This document shows, piece by piece, positions 49,923-58,399 of a DNA stretch of 64,000 nt (positions are counted from its first letter, which is position 1; every line of letters begins with the position of its first letter). The position numbers were made by a program, and so were the translations under genes. This stretch comes from Geobacter sp. UBA698 (GTDB lineage Bacteria > Desulfobacterota > Desulfuromonadia > Geobacterales > Pseudopelobacteraceae): positions 17,165 through 81,164 of the forward strand of contig DBMM01000146.1 of assembly GCA_002298925.1 (NCBI GenBank), given 5' to 3'. The notes beneath the pieces are model-generated. The model saw only the letters and a list, made by a program, of their open reading frames with translations. It searched no databases and was not told the origin of the DNA.

Positions 49923-51215
49923 TCAAAAACCAAGGGCACGGTCAAGCGAGCTCACACCGTTTTTCTTGGCCATCTTTTTCGTCATCATGAAGAAGTACAC
50001 CATCAGGGAGAGGATTATCAGCACGTGATAAAATACGCCCTTCAATTCGGAGTTGAAGATGCCCATGGCAGGAAGAACAAATACCACGCCTAGCACAAGC
50101 AGGCTGTTGAATCGCAAAACGCCGTTGATGGGCCGCAGCAACCTCAGTGCCACTAGGTACAGGAACAGGAAGAAGATGGTGCCTAGGTACCCGAAGTCGA
50201 AGGTGAGGTTCGCCACCAGACCGTTGAATTTGTCGTAATAGCTCCCCCACAGCGAGTACAGTGTGCTCTCGATCCTCTCGGGGTGGTAATCGATGAGATC
50301 CAGGGCATTCCCTATCAGGAGAACCAGGGGGAAGGAGAGTTCTCCCTTCAGGGTCTCGAAAGAGTACATCGACATGATCTCGTTGCTGTTCTTATACCAT
50401 TGCGAGCAATAGTCCAACAAGCTGTAGACCACGGGGTTGGTGACAATAGATTCCGAATTGACCGCCTGTTTGTAGAACAACACATTGGTGAACCGATTTT
50501 CGGTTATTATATAAAATACGAAAACCGTCAGCGAAAGCAGAGTCAAACCAGAAAGTTTAATGGTGCGTTTCGTCCTACGTGAAAGTTTGGGATAGAAAAA
50601 TGGCAGATACAATCCGTACAGCAGCATATACACGATGAATCCAGATCTGCTGAAAACCATCAAACCATTGAATATTATATTGAGAGACAGTACCAGTGAA
50701 ATCAAAGAATACAGGTACCTGTTCTTGGACAGATAATAAAAGTGCAGCGGAATCAGAAAGTAAGCCGCCGGATGCAGGTAGAGCGCCATCAGAAACAAGG
50801 TATGATTTATAGGGAGCTGCTTGATGAATCCTTCGCTCTCCCCGAGATTTTTGAACGCCGAATAATCCGTTACCGTCGTGAAGGCATAAAAAATTGCTAT
50901 GGCAAAAAGTACGAAGGTAATGGAATTTATAGCGAATAACCAGAGAGTCAGGGTCCGCAATCTTTTCGGATTGGGCTCCGAAATCATGCACTTGTACTTA
51001 AACCTGTTCCACGGCACGATGAAAAAGGTCAGTGCGACAGCCAAAAAGAGAAAATTCATGATCTTGAAATAGGTATCAAAAGTGTAGTCATACCCGATTA
51101 AAAGTCCGCAACCAAGGGAAACCATATATATGGATATCAGCAGTAGCCCGGGCGTTGCCGCTTTCCGGAAGTTAAAAAGACAATAAAGCAGTACGAAGTA
51201 GATAAGTAATAGCAT
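49923..51215 (-). CDS. wzy: O-antigen/polysaccharide polymerase Wzy-like protein
   Basis: A 430-residue membrane protein with about eleven predicted helices (for example LLLIYFVLLYCLFNF at the start, NFLFLAVALTFFIVPW, LFLMALYLHPAAYFLIPLHF and the C-terminal GVFYHVLIILSLMVYFF). A long outside loop lies near 260-330 (FTNVLFYKQAVNSESIVTNP). This layout and the position next to wzx fit Wzy, which joins repeat units on the periplasmic side. Wzy proteins share little sequence, so the call relies on topology and context. The ATG at 51215 follows AGAGG; a longer frame to 51434 overlaps wzx and is rejected. Confidence 0.82.
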   Translation of the reverse strand: MLLLIYFVLLYCLFNFRKAATPGLLLISIYMVSLGCGLLIGYDYTFDTYFKIMNFLFLAVALTFFIVPWNRFKYKCMISEPNPKRLRTLTLWLFAINSITFVLFAIAIFYAFTTVTDYSAFKNLGESEGFIKQLPINHTLFLMALYLHPAAYFLIPLHFYYLSKNRYLYSLISLVLSLNIIFNGLMVFSRSGFIVYMLLYGLYLPFFYPKLSRRTKRTIKLSGLTLLSLTVFVFYIITENRFTNVLFYKQAVNSESIVTNPVVYSLLDYCSQWYKNSNEIMSMYSFETLKGELSFPLVLLIGNALDLIDYHPERIESTLYSLWGSYYDKFNGLVANLTFDFGYLGTIFFLFLYLVALRLLRPINGVLRFNSLLVLGVVFVLPAMGIFNSELKGVFYHVLIILSLMVYFFMMTKKMAKKNGVSSLDRALGF

Positions 51216-51250
51216 CGGGTGTTGCCTCTGTTTTTCAAGGTATCGGCCGG

Positions 51251-52567
51251 TCAGACCGGCGCGACGACCAGAGTTTTCTTCAGGGTCCAGGGAAGCTTGT
51301 ACAGGGTGTTGGCGTAGCACAGCACCGCAAGAAAAGTGATCAGGGATATCAGGCAGCTCGAATAGGCAGCGCCCATAACACCTAGGGAGCGCACCAGCAA
51401 AAATGTTGTCAGTATCTGCAGCATCGAGGAGCAAAAGGTGATGGTCCCCAGGTACTTGGTCTTCTTACGATAGAAGATGTACCCCGACACGATCGAATAC
51501 ATCCCTTCGAAGTACAGGGTCGTCATCACGAAGGGCATGAAGCGGACGGCTCCGAGGTACCCCCCGCTGAAGAACAGGAGAACGATGTATTTCATGACGA
51601 AGAAACTGCCAATACAGACCAGAAGTAGCAGTACAGCAAAGAGATAGGTGATCTTCACCAGTTTCTTCTTTATCGCAAGCCCCTCCTCTTCCGGCACGTT
51701 GTCGATCGTGCTGAGGTCCTTATACATTACCGGAGAGTAGGCGTTGAAAAAGGAACCGGTGAAGACGCCGATGAGGCCGCCCAGAGTCAGGGCAACCGAA
51801 TAAACGCCGTTGGCCGAGAGCCCGATGTAGTTGGTGACGATAATCTTGTCCATTCCCGATTTAAACCAAAAAGACAAGGTGTGTGGCAGCAAAGGCAACC
51901 CAAAGAAAAAGGCGCTCTTCATCTCGGTAACATTTATCTCCTTAAAAAGGTACCCGCTTCTGGTCATAAGCCACAGACTGAGTACCAGCGTGAATATGGC
52001 TGATGCTGCCAGGCTCAGAGCCCTCCCCTGCCAGTTCCACTGCCATACCACGACGAACAGTATCGCCAGAACCCCTGCCGCCAGTGACTGAAATATCTGG
52101 ATGCCGTTGAAAAGGACGACCCGGTTTTGCATCCTCAGTAACGACATGTACAGCATGAAGATGCTGGTTGAGACAGCCGTGAGCAGCGCCAGATATTGCC
52201 ATATTGCCGGAATGCCCAGCAGACGGGAGATGAGCCCCGAGCAGGCCATGGAGCTGAGACCGCAAACTGCTGCCAGGGTCAGAATCAGGTATACCAGGTT
52301 CGACAAGTACCCCGGCAGTGCGCGATTGGGAAGCGCATAATAGGAAACAGTCAGTGCCGAGTAGGTGTTCAAGGCGCAGATGGCCAAGTAGATTTGCACC
52401 GCCACGCTGAAATTGGTGACGATGCCGAAATCTGACGTTGTCAGGTACCTGGCAACGATGGGAAGCAAAAGAAACGGGATTGCTTTACCGAGACTGTCTC
52501 CAACGGTATATATTACCGTCGACTTCATGACCGGACTGCTTATCAGCCTCTTAGCCGCATTCTTCAT
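51251..52567 (-). CDS. wzx: Lipid-linked repeat-unit flippase Wzx
   Basis: A 438-residue protein of the MATE/PST-type flippase superfamily with 12 or more predicted helices. VIYTVGDSLGKAIPFLLLPI near residues 17-36 is the typical first motif, and NYIGLSANGVYSVALTLGGL near 250-269 a conserved internal one. It moves the undecaprenyl-linked repeat unit across the inner membrane. It begins right after the neuA/legF stop codon, so the sugar-activating genes and the export gene are coupled. wzy lies 36 bases downstream. Confidence 0.92.
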   Translation of the reverse strand: MKNAAKRLISSPVMKSTVIYTVGDSLGKAIPFLLLPIVARYLTTSDFGIVTNFSVAVQIYLAICALNTYSALTVSYYALPNRALPGYLSNLVYLILTLAAVCGLSSMACSGLISRLLGIPAIWQYLALLTAVSTSIFMLYMSLLRMQNRVVLFNGIQIFQSLAAGVLAILFVVVWQWNWQGRALSLAASAIFTLVLSLWLMTRSGYLFKEINVTEMKSAFFFGLPLLPHTLSFWFKSGMDKIIVTNYIGLSANGVYSVALTLGGLIGVFTGSFFNAYSPVMYKDLSTIDNVPEEEGLAIKKKLVKITYLFAVLLLLVCIGSFFVMKYIVLLFFSGGYLGAVRFMPFVMTTLYFEGMYSIVSGYIFYRKKTKYLGTITFCSSMLQILTTFLLVRSLGVMGAAYSSCLISLITFLAVLCYANTLYKLPWTLKKTLVVAPV

Positions 52568-53308
52568 TCAGTGGTTTCCCAGCCCTGAATCAGTTACACA
52601 TGTTGTCTGTTTAAGACTGTTTTTGCTCTTTTCGAGAAGAATTTCAGAAATGACCAGATCAATCTCCGTGTCGATGTCGATACTGGCATGTTTTGCCATC
52701 AGGTGGAAAACGGTGTTGTCGGTAATAAAGGTCTCCCTTTCGAGCAATGCCTGGTACTCGGCGACGTACACGGCACCGTTGAGTGCATATACCTGCGGCA
52801 GGTCCTGCCGACGTGCTATCATCTGCGAGTCGCCCAAGAACGGACGGATCTTGCCATCGCTGTCGCCAGTAAACATCCAGTAGGGACTCTTGTCTGGCTC
52901 GACTACCGAGACGCAAGAAAAAGCCCCCTTGGCCAAGCACAGTTCGATGCAGCGGTCGATATCGTCGCAGGTCCTAAGCGGTGACGTGGGCTGCAGCAGC
53001 ACGACGTAGTCGTACCCGGGCAGCGCCCTTACGGCATGGAACACCGGCTGGATCCCAGGTGTATCGTCTTGGGCCAGTTCGGCGGGACGCACGAAGGGGA
53101 CCTCGCAGCCCCACTCCCGGGCAACAGCTATAATCTCGGCGTCATCTGATGACAATATCAATCTGTCAATGTATTTTGACTTTTTAGCTTCTTCAATCGT
53201 CCAGACCATCAGAGGTTTGCCTGCAACCATGCGGATGTTTTTGCGTGGCACCCCTTTGGAGCCGCCACGTGCAGGTATAATGGCAAGCACTGTTTTTCCT
53301 TCAATCAC
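52568..53308 (-). CDS. CMP-nonulosonate cytidylyltransferase (NeuA/LegF)
   Basis: A 246-residue enzyme that activates a nonulosonic acid with CTP. AIIPARGGSKGVPRKNIRMV is the nucleotide-binding loop. YVVLLQPTSPLRTCDDIDRC is the second motif and RRQDLPQVYALNGAVYVAEY the substrate-site motif. As the other genes in the operon encode a legionaminic pathway, CMP-legionaminic acid is the most probable product. The start overlaps the ptmE stop by four bases. The carboxy end has an unusual Lys/Thr-rich tail. Confidence 0.92.
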   Translation of the reverse strand: MIEGKTVLAIIPARGGSKGVPRKNIRMVAGKPLMVWTIEEAKKSKYIDRLILSSDDAEIIAVAREWGCEVPFVRPAELAQDDTPGIQPVFHAVRALPGYDYVVLLQPTSPLRTCDDIDRCIELCLAKGAFSCVSVVEPDKSPYWMFTGDSDGKIRPFLGDSQMIARRQDLPQVYALNGAVYVAEYQALLERETFITDNTVFHLMAKHASIDIDTEIDLVISEILLEKSKNSLKQTTCVTDSGLGNH

Positions 53309-54354
53309 GAAAACACCTCATCATACTCTCCATTTGCTCTCTCAAAATCATCTACGCGGCCAATATCCAGCCAATATTCCCGTATTGGAAATACCGAAGT
53401 CTCCATTTTCTTCTCAAGCATCTTCTCAAACAAAGAAGGCATATCGAAGTATTTATTTTGTGGGACATACCTCAAAATTTCAGGATTCAATACATAAATC
53501 CCGGCGCTGACAAAAAAATGATGAACGGGCTTTTCTTCAATCCCCAACAGCTTTTGTTTGTCTATTTTTACGACGCCATACGGGACCTGAAAGTCGTACT
53601 CGCGCACACACATGGTAGCCGCTGATTGATGAACATCATGAAAATCAATCAAATGCTGAAAATTAACTTTTGTCAGAACATCTGCATTCATTACCAGAAT
53701 AGGGAACTCGGGAGGTTTGGGTAGCAAGCCAAGAGCTCCTGCTGTCCCTAATCGTTTGTTTTCATTTATATAGCTTATTTCAACCCCCCAACGACTGCCA
53801 TCTCCACAATAGTCCCGAATCATTTCTGCTTTGTAGTTAATTGAAATAGCAAATTTATGGAAACCATATTCTTTGCAATTATCAATGATCGTTTCCAAAA
53901 CAGCTTTGTTGCCAACTTTCAGAAGCGGTTTCGGACACTCCTTGGTTAGGGAACCAAGTCTAGTTCCAAGGCCACCGGCCATAAGCACGACCAAATTGTC
54001 ACGCTTTCTTATGCTCAGTAGCTCATCCAGAAGCTCAAGACCAACAATGTACCGATTTTCGTCAAGAACAGGAACCTGATGAAATTGCTTTTCCTTCATC
54101 AATGCCAAGATGTTGTCACGGGTCTCGGTTATGCTGACAAAGGTAAACTCTCGATTCATAACTGTCTGCACTGGATTACTAAGCGATGTACCTTTTAAAA
54201 TTGCTCTACGAACATCTCCATCGGTCAGCGTTCCCAATAAACGGTTATTCTCATCAATGACTAATGCGATCTGCAAAGCGGTTGCATCAATGATCTTGAT
54301 CGCTTCAAGGATCGAAGTTGTCGGGCTTATCAGTACATCTTTCCAACGATTCAT
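53305..54354 (-). CDS. CBS-domain nucleotidyltransferase (PtmE-like, glucosamine-1-phosphate guanylyltransferase)
   Basis: A 349-residue two-part protein. Residues 1-120 hold a CBS pair (ALQIALVIDENNRLLGTLTD and HQVPVLDENRYIVGLELLDE). Residues 125-349 are a nucleotidyltransferase: VVLMAGGLGTRLGSLTKECP with the pyrophosphorylase signature, then PKPLLKVGNKAVLETIIDNC. In Campylobacter jejuni the PtmE protein with this domain order makes GDP-GlcN for legionaminic acid. That implies the pathway here uses GDP- rather than UDP-sugars. It overlaps both the acetyltransferase gene upstream and the cytidylyltransferase gene downstream. Confidence 0.9.
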   Translation of the reverse strand: MNRWKDVLISPTTSILEAIKIIDATALQIALVIDENNRLLGTLTDGDVRRAILKGTSLSNPVQTVMNREFTFVSITETRDNILALMKEKQFHQVPVLDENRYIVGLELLDELLSIRKRDNLVVLMAGGLGTRLGSLTKECPKPLLKVGNKAVLETIIDNCKEYGFHKFAISINYKAEMIRDYCGDGSRWGVEISYINENKRLGTAGALGLLPKPPEFPILVMNADVLTKVNFQHLIDFHDVHQSAATMCVREYDFQVPYGVVKIDKQKLLGIEEKPVHHFFVSAGIYVLNPEILRYVPQNKYFDMPSLFEKMLEKKMETSVFPIREYWLDIGRVDDFERANGEYDEVFS

Positions 54355-54986
54355 ACAAACTCCCGTGCTGGTACACCACGTACCATTGCACCATCAGCAA
54401 TATCTTTAATAACAACGGCACCGGCCGCAATCAGACAACCGATGCCGATCGAAATCCCCTGAATTAGTGTAGCACCTGTACCAATATGGCTGTCAGATCC
54501 GATTTTAATAATACCTGACATTGTCACTCCGGGAGCAATATGAACATGATCGCCAATGATGCAATCGTGATCCACGGAGGCACGGGTGTTGATAATGCAG
54601 TTGATCCCGATACAACAACCAGGCTGAATGACCGCACCGGCCATAACTTGAGCTCCTTCACCGAGTTCAACATCCGAAGCAACGACCGCAGACGGATGAA
54701 CAACCGTCGCAAACTTATAACCCATACCCTTGAATCTTTCAAATATCTGCTGGCGCTTGAATGGAAGGCCTACTGAGCCAAGGCCATTTACAAGTTGGAT
54801 CTCTGAAGGCGGGAACTCATTGACGACATCATCTCCGCCAAGCACGGGAACACCAAGTATTTCGACACCGGCCAACTTCGGGTCTGGGTCAACAATTCCT
54901 GCAATTAGGTTACCTGATTTCAGGAGTGCTTCAATTAGCACTTTAGCATGGCCACCTGCACCAAGAATGATGACTGGCAGGCTCAT
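54351..54986 (-). CDS. NeuD/PglD-type acetyltransferase (probable LegH function)
   Basis: A 211-residue left-handed beta-helix acyltransferase. The N-terminal third is a Rossmann-like sugar-binding domain (VIILGAGGHAKVLIEALLKS, residues 5-24). The rest is hexapeptide repeats (GAQVMAGAVIQPGCCIGINC, VDHDCIIGDHVHIAPGVTMS). The catalytic His is in VDHDC. NeuD/PglD proteins N- or O-acetylate bacillosamine, legionaminic and sialic acid precursors. Beside legC it most likely adds the 4-N (later 7-N) acetyl group of legionaminic acid. It overlaps neuB by four bases. Confidence 0.9.
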   Translation of the reverse strand: MSLPVIILGAGGHAKVLIEALLKSGNLIAGIVDPDPKLAGVEILGVPVLGGDDVVNEFPPSEIQLVNGLGSVGLPFKRQQIFERFKGMGYKFATVVHPSAVVASDVELGEGAQVMAGAVIQPGCCIGINCIINTRASVDHDCIIGDHVHIAPGVTMSGIIKIGSDSHIGTGATLIQGISIGIGCLIAAGAVVIKDIADGAMVRGVPAREFV

Positions 54987-56062
54987 AAAGATATGGCCTC
55001 ATCTTTAGAAAAATTTCGACCGGCCTTCCTGTTAAGCAGTTCCCAGTACTGCATGGGCGACAAACCATTTCCGGGCCGCTTAACTGCAAGGTTTTCAGAA
55101 GTGAATGCCTCGCCAACCGCAATAGTACAGGCCGCCACCAGGCTTTTCCTGGCAACACTCATGTTCTTTAGTTCACTTGGTGCCGGATGCTTTCTGCCAG
55201 AGCCAAGCGCCTGCTCAACAACACGAATGGCAGACACCATCTGCTTCAGTTCTGTTGGTTCAAGTGACGCTTTGTGATCCGGGCCGGGGAGAGTTCGGTC
55301 AATTGTGAAATGTTTTTCAATTACTACAGCGCCACGAGCAACAGCGGCAATCGGCACCGTAATGCCTTCCGTGTGATCTGAGTAGCCGACAGGTAAGCCA
55401 AAGGAGCTCCTCAGGGTGTCCATCACCTTCAGGTTCACATCCTCAAGCGGAGCCGGATATTCGGTAGTGCAGTGCAGAAGCGTTACCTTATCCTGCAAAA
55501 TGGCCTGCCCCTCACAAGAGCAGTAGGCTGCACGAAAAGCCGCAATTGAAGGTTCTCGGTTACCTAAATAGCCAAAGGCCAGCACGCCGAGGGCATCTTC
55601 AATCTCACCCAAAGTACTCATTCCTGTAGAAAGAATCACCGGTTTTCCGGTCTGGGCAATTTTGAGCAGAAAGGGGGCATTGGTGATATCACCGGAAGGA
55701 ATCTTGATATAGGGCAGATCGAATCGCTTTGCCAGGAGGTCCACACTCTCAAGATCAAAAGGTGTAGAAAGAAACGCTATGCCGCAAACCTGGCAATGTT
55801 TAATCAGGGTCTCATGGGCATGTTCGTCCAGTTCCAGCTTGCGGATCATCTCGTGCTGGGATTCACTTAAATCTGTTGTTCTGGTCTGATACTCCGCCTT
55901 CGGGGCTGAACGACTCACCAGCGCATCAGCCTTGAATGTCTGGAACTTGACGGCATCGGCACCGGCTTCAGCGGCAACCTCCACCAGCTGTTTCGCCATG
56001 TCCAGCGAGCCATTGTGATTTACCCCTGCCTCGGCGATTATGTAGGTGCGGTTTGCTTGCAT
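54983..56062 (-). CDS. legI: N,N'-diacetyllegionaminate synthase (NeuB/LegI family)
   Basis: A 359-residue enzyme that condenses a 6-deoxy amino sugar with phosphoenolpyruvate. YIIAEAGVNHNGSLDMAKQL near residues 6-25 is the NeuB N-terminus. GYSDHTEGITVPIAAVARGA near 230 gives the conserved phosphate-site region, and EKHFTIDRTLPGPDHKASLE near 255 the metal site. The last 65 residues are the SAF (antifreeze-like) domain. The ATG at 56062 is preferred over a TTG at 56074 that overlaps neuC's stop. Sequence alone does not separate Neu5Ac from legionaminate; the LegB and LegC genes decide in favour of legionaminate. Confidence 0.92.
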   Translation of the reverse strand: MQANRTYIIAEAGVNHNGSLDMAKQLVEVAAEAGADAVKFQTFKADALVSRSAPKAEYQTRTTDLSESQHEMIRKLELDEHAHETLIKHCQVCGIAFLSTPFDLESVDLLAKRFDLPYIKIPSGDITNAPFLLKIAQTGKPVILSTGMSTLGEIEDALGVLAFGYLGNREPSIAAFRAAYCSCEGQAILQDKVTLLHCTTEYPAPLEDVNLKVMDTLRSSFGLPVGYSDHTEGITVPIAAVARGAVVIEKHFTIDRTLPGPDHKASLEPTELKQMVSAIRVVEQALGSGRKHPAPSELKNMSVARKSLVAACTIAVGEAFTSENLAVKRPGNGLSPMQYWELLNRKAGRNFSKDEAISL

Positions 56063-56070
56063 CGTGTCTC

Positions 56071-57219
56071 TCAAAGATCGTAAAAACGTTTGGTAGTCTT
56101 AAGCTTGGCTTGCTTCAAGTAGTCCTTGATACGGATGGCCGACTCGCCGTAGCCATAGAGGGAAACATCCTGCTTGACTCTATCCCGAAATGACGGGGAA
56201 AGTGCTTTATTGATTGCTGTTACTATGGATTCTGTGGTTTCCAGACAGTCAATGATCGAGTCAGCTTTAAGGCGTCCTGATTGACGGTCTCCGATGTTAA
56301 CGGTTGGTGTATGGCAGGCAGGCGCCTCTATGATACCGCTGGAGGAGTTACCGATTACGGCATCAACAAATTTCAGCGCACTCAAGTAACGCACCTGCCC
56401 CATTGAGGTAAATACGGTGGCACGCCCCTTATTGTGCTGTGCGTATTCATCAATCATCTGTCCCAGTATCCTGCCGTCGCTGTCGGAGTTGGGCTTGGTG
56501 AAAATGATCTTAGCTTCAGGAAAATGGTCTAGCGCATCAAGCAGAGCCTGCATGGCAGTGGCGGGTACAACAGCTCCGAGGGTTGCCGGGTGATAAGTAA
56601 CCAAAAAACAGGTAGTACTCAGTTCAAAGTTGATGCTCTGTTCTAGCTGGGATTTATCCAGCAACTGCAAGCGCTTGATGTTTTCAATCCCAAGCGCTCC
56701 TACATTGAAAACCGTATCCGGGTGTTCACCCAGCTGAATTACCCTGGTGAGATACGGTTCGGCAGCTACAAAATGCAATTGCGACATTTTAGTAATGGCG
56801 TGGCGGATGCTTTCGTCAATAGCGCCTTCCGTTGTCTCTCCGCCATGGATATGGGCAACTGAAATCCTGGCAACTAGCGCAGCCTGGGCGGCCGCCAGAA
56901 TTTCGTAACGGTCCCCCAGAACAATCATTATATCCGGTCTCAATTGCTCCAGTGCGTCAGCAAAACCGATGACCCCGAGGCCGATCGACTTGGCAATCCC
57001 TACCGCTGTGTCACTGGAAAGCAGCATCTCGACCTTGGCATCGATAGTAAATCCGTCTTCCTCAATAGTTTTATAGGTGAGTCCAAATTCCGGCGAAAGA
57101 TGCATACCAGTGGCGATTATCTGTAGCTGGAGTTCATCGTCAGCCAGAATCTCTTTCATCAGCCAGTAGAGTAACCCATATTCGGCCCTGGTGCCAGTAA
57201 CAAGGCAGATCTTACGCAT
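56071..57219 (-). CDS. legG: Hydrolysing nucleotide-sugar 2-epimerase (NeuC/LegG)
   Basis: A 382-residue enzyme of the hydrolysing UDP-GlcNAc 2-epimerase family. ICLVTGTRAEYGLLYWLMKE is the N-terminal signature. HIHGGETTEGAIDESIRHAI near 123-142 is the second conserved stretch. VDAVIGNSSSGIIEAPACHT near 283-302 binds the nucleotide. In the legionaminic pathway it releases 2,4-diacetamido-2,4,6-trideoxymannose from the nucleotide. The start overlaps the end of legC by 8 bases. It differs from the FnlC-type non-hydrolysing enzyme at 34101-35237. Confidence 0.92.
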   Translation of the reverse strand: MRKICLVTGTRAEYGLLYWLMKEILADDELQLQIIATGMHLSPEFGLTYKTIEEDGFTIDAKVEMLLSSDTAVGIAKSIGLGVIGFADALEQLRPDIMIVLGDRYEILAAAQAALVARISVAHIHGGETTEGAIDESIRHAITKMSQLHFVAAEPYLTRVIQLGEHPDTVFNVGALGIENIKRLQLLDKSQLEQSINFELSTTCFLVTYHPATLGAVVPATAMQALLDALDHFPEAKIIFTKPNSDSDGRILGQMIDEYAQHNKGRATVFTSMGQVRYLSALKFVDAVIGNSSSGIIEAPACHTPTVNIGDRQSGRLKADSIIDCLETTESIVTAINKALSPSFRDRVKQDVSLYGYGESAIRIKDYLKQAKLKTTKRFYDL

Positions 57220-58399
57220 TGGACAGTCCTGTACCTAGCATGACGCTACTGGGTATGTTGATCAGCCGTCGCTCCAGGCTTTCTGCATATGACAAATCCA
57301 TTTTCGGACAGGCAGCAAACATTGGCAGCTTGTGCATAAGAGTCCAGGCGGGACGGGTCATGATACCAGCATCATTAGTGGCCTCAAGTAAGGCATCCCG
57401 TTGTCCGGCACACTCCTCATCAAGTAGCAGGGTATTGAGCCAATAGTTGCTCTGGCTGTTGGCAGGTTCCGAAAAAAAACGGATACCGGGGATATCTGTG
57501 AAGGCTCGTCGATAGCGTTCTGCAAGTTCACGTTTGGCACTAAGAAAACCGGGAAGCTGTTCCAACTGAGCACAACCCAGGGCCGCATTGATATTAGGCA
57601 TGCGGTAGTTGTAGCCAATCATATCATGATTAAATTCCCAGCGATGAGGAACCTTGGCAGTAGTGGTTATATGCTTGGTCAAGTGCCCCAGCTCTTCATC
57701 GTTGGTCAGGATTGCTCCACCGCCACCGGTAGTGATGGTCTTATTGCCGTTGAAGCTGAGGGCAGATAATAATCCCCACTGACCGGTATGACGTCCCTTG
57801 TAAAATGACCCTAGCGATTCAGCTGCATCTTCGATTATCGTGATATTGAATTTCTGGCATGCTTCCAAGAGCGGATCAAGGTCAACCGGATGGCCGAAGG
57901 TGTGCATCGGCACCACAGCCTTAATGTAGCGACCTGTCAGCCGATTGTAGCATCCATTAGGGCGCTGCTCGGTAATCTCATCAAGATAGGCTGCAAGCTT
58001 TTGGGGAGCGACTCCGAGGGTTTTCTCCTCACTGTCAATAAAATGAGGGAAAGCCCCACAATAAGAAACCGCATTGGCAGTGGCGATAAAAGTCAAAGCT
58101 GGCATAAGCACTTCATCGCCAGGTTTAACTCCAGCAAGCAGTAGACAAATATGTAAGGCGGCTGTGCCATTGACAACGGCAATGGCCCGTTTTGCGCCGG
58201 TATAAGCGGCCAAATCTTCTTCAAAACGGTCTACAAATTTACCAACTGACGAGACCCAGCCCGTATCAAGGCACTCCTTGACATAGGTCCATTCGTTGCC
58301 GCTAAAAGTTGGTTCATGGAGTGGCAGAAATGCATGCCTTGGTGGTAAGGCCGATTGCAGGGCATCGAGAACAACCTGTGTACTAAATTCAGTGCTCAT
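57212..58399 (-). CDS. legC: LegC-type PLP aminotransferase (DegT/DnrJ/EryC1 family)
   Basis: A 395-residue aminotransferase that adds the 4-amino group to the 4-keto-6-deoxy sugar. The PLP Lys is in LSFNGNKTITTGGGGAILTN near 215-234. IIEDAAESLGSFYKGRHTGQ near 190 has the cofactor-binding Asp, and HEPTFSGNEWTYVKECLDTG opens the protein as in LegC. PMHTFGHPVDLDPLLEACQK is a further family block. The gene overlaps legB by four bases and legG by 8 bases. A 4-amino sugar intermediate at the GDP level is expected if PtmE is functional. Confidence 0.93.
   Translation of the reverse strand: MSTEFSTQVVLDALQSALPPRHAFLPLHEPTFSGNEWTYVKECLDTGWVSSVGKFVDRFEEDLAAYTGAKRAIAVVNGTAALHICLLLAGVKPGDEVLMPALTFIATANAVSYCGAFPHFIDSEEKTLGVAPQKLAAYLDEITEQRPNGCYNRLTGRYIKAVVPMHTFGHPVDLDPLLEACQKFNITIIEDAAESLGSFYKGRHTGQWGLLSALSFNGNKTITTGGGGAILTNDEELGHLTKHITTTAKVPHRWEFNHDMIGYNYRMPNINAALGCAQLEQLPGFLSAKRELAERYRRAFTDIPGIRFFSEPANSQSNYWLNTLLLDEECAGQRDALLEATNDAGIMTRPAWTLMHKLPMFAACPKMDLSYAESLERRLINIPSSVMLGTGLSNA

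Noticed and set aside
49923..51434. Longer start for wzy at 51434
   Set aside because: It would overlap wzx by nearly 190 bases and the extra residues are not membrane-like. The ATG at 51215 has a ribosome binding site.
52568..57219. Sialic acid (Neu5Ac) synthesis from neuA, neuB and neuC homologues
   Set aside because: LegB, LegC and a PtmE-like protein in the same operon point to a 6-deoxy diamino nonulosonate such as legionaminic acid.
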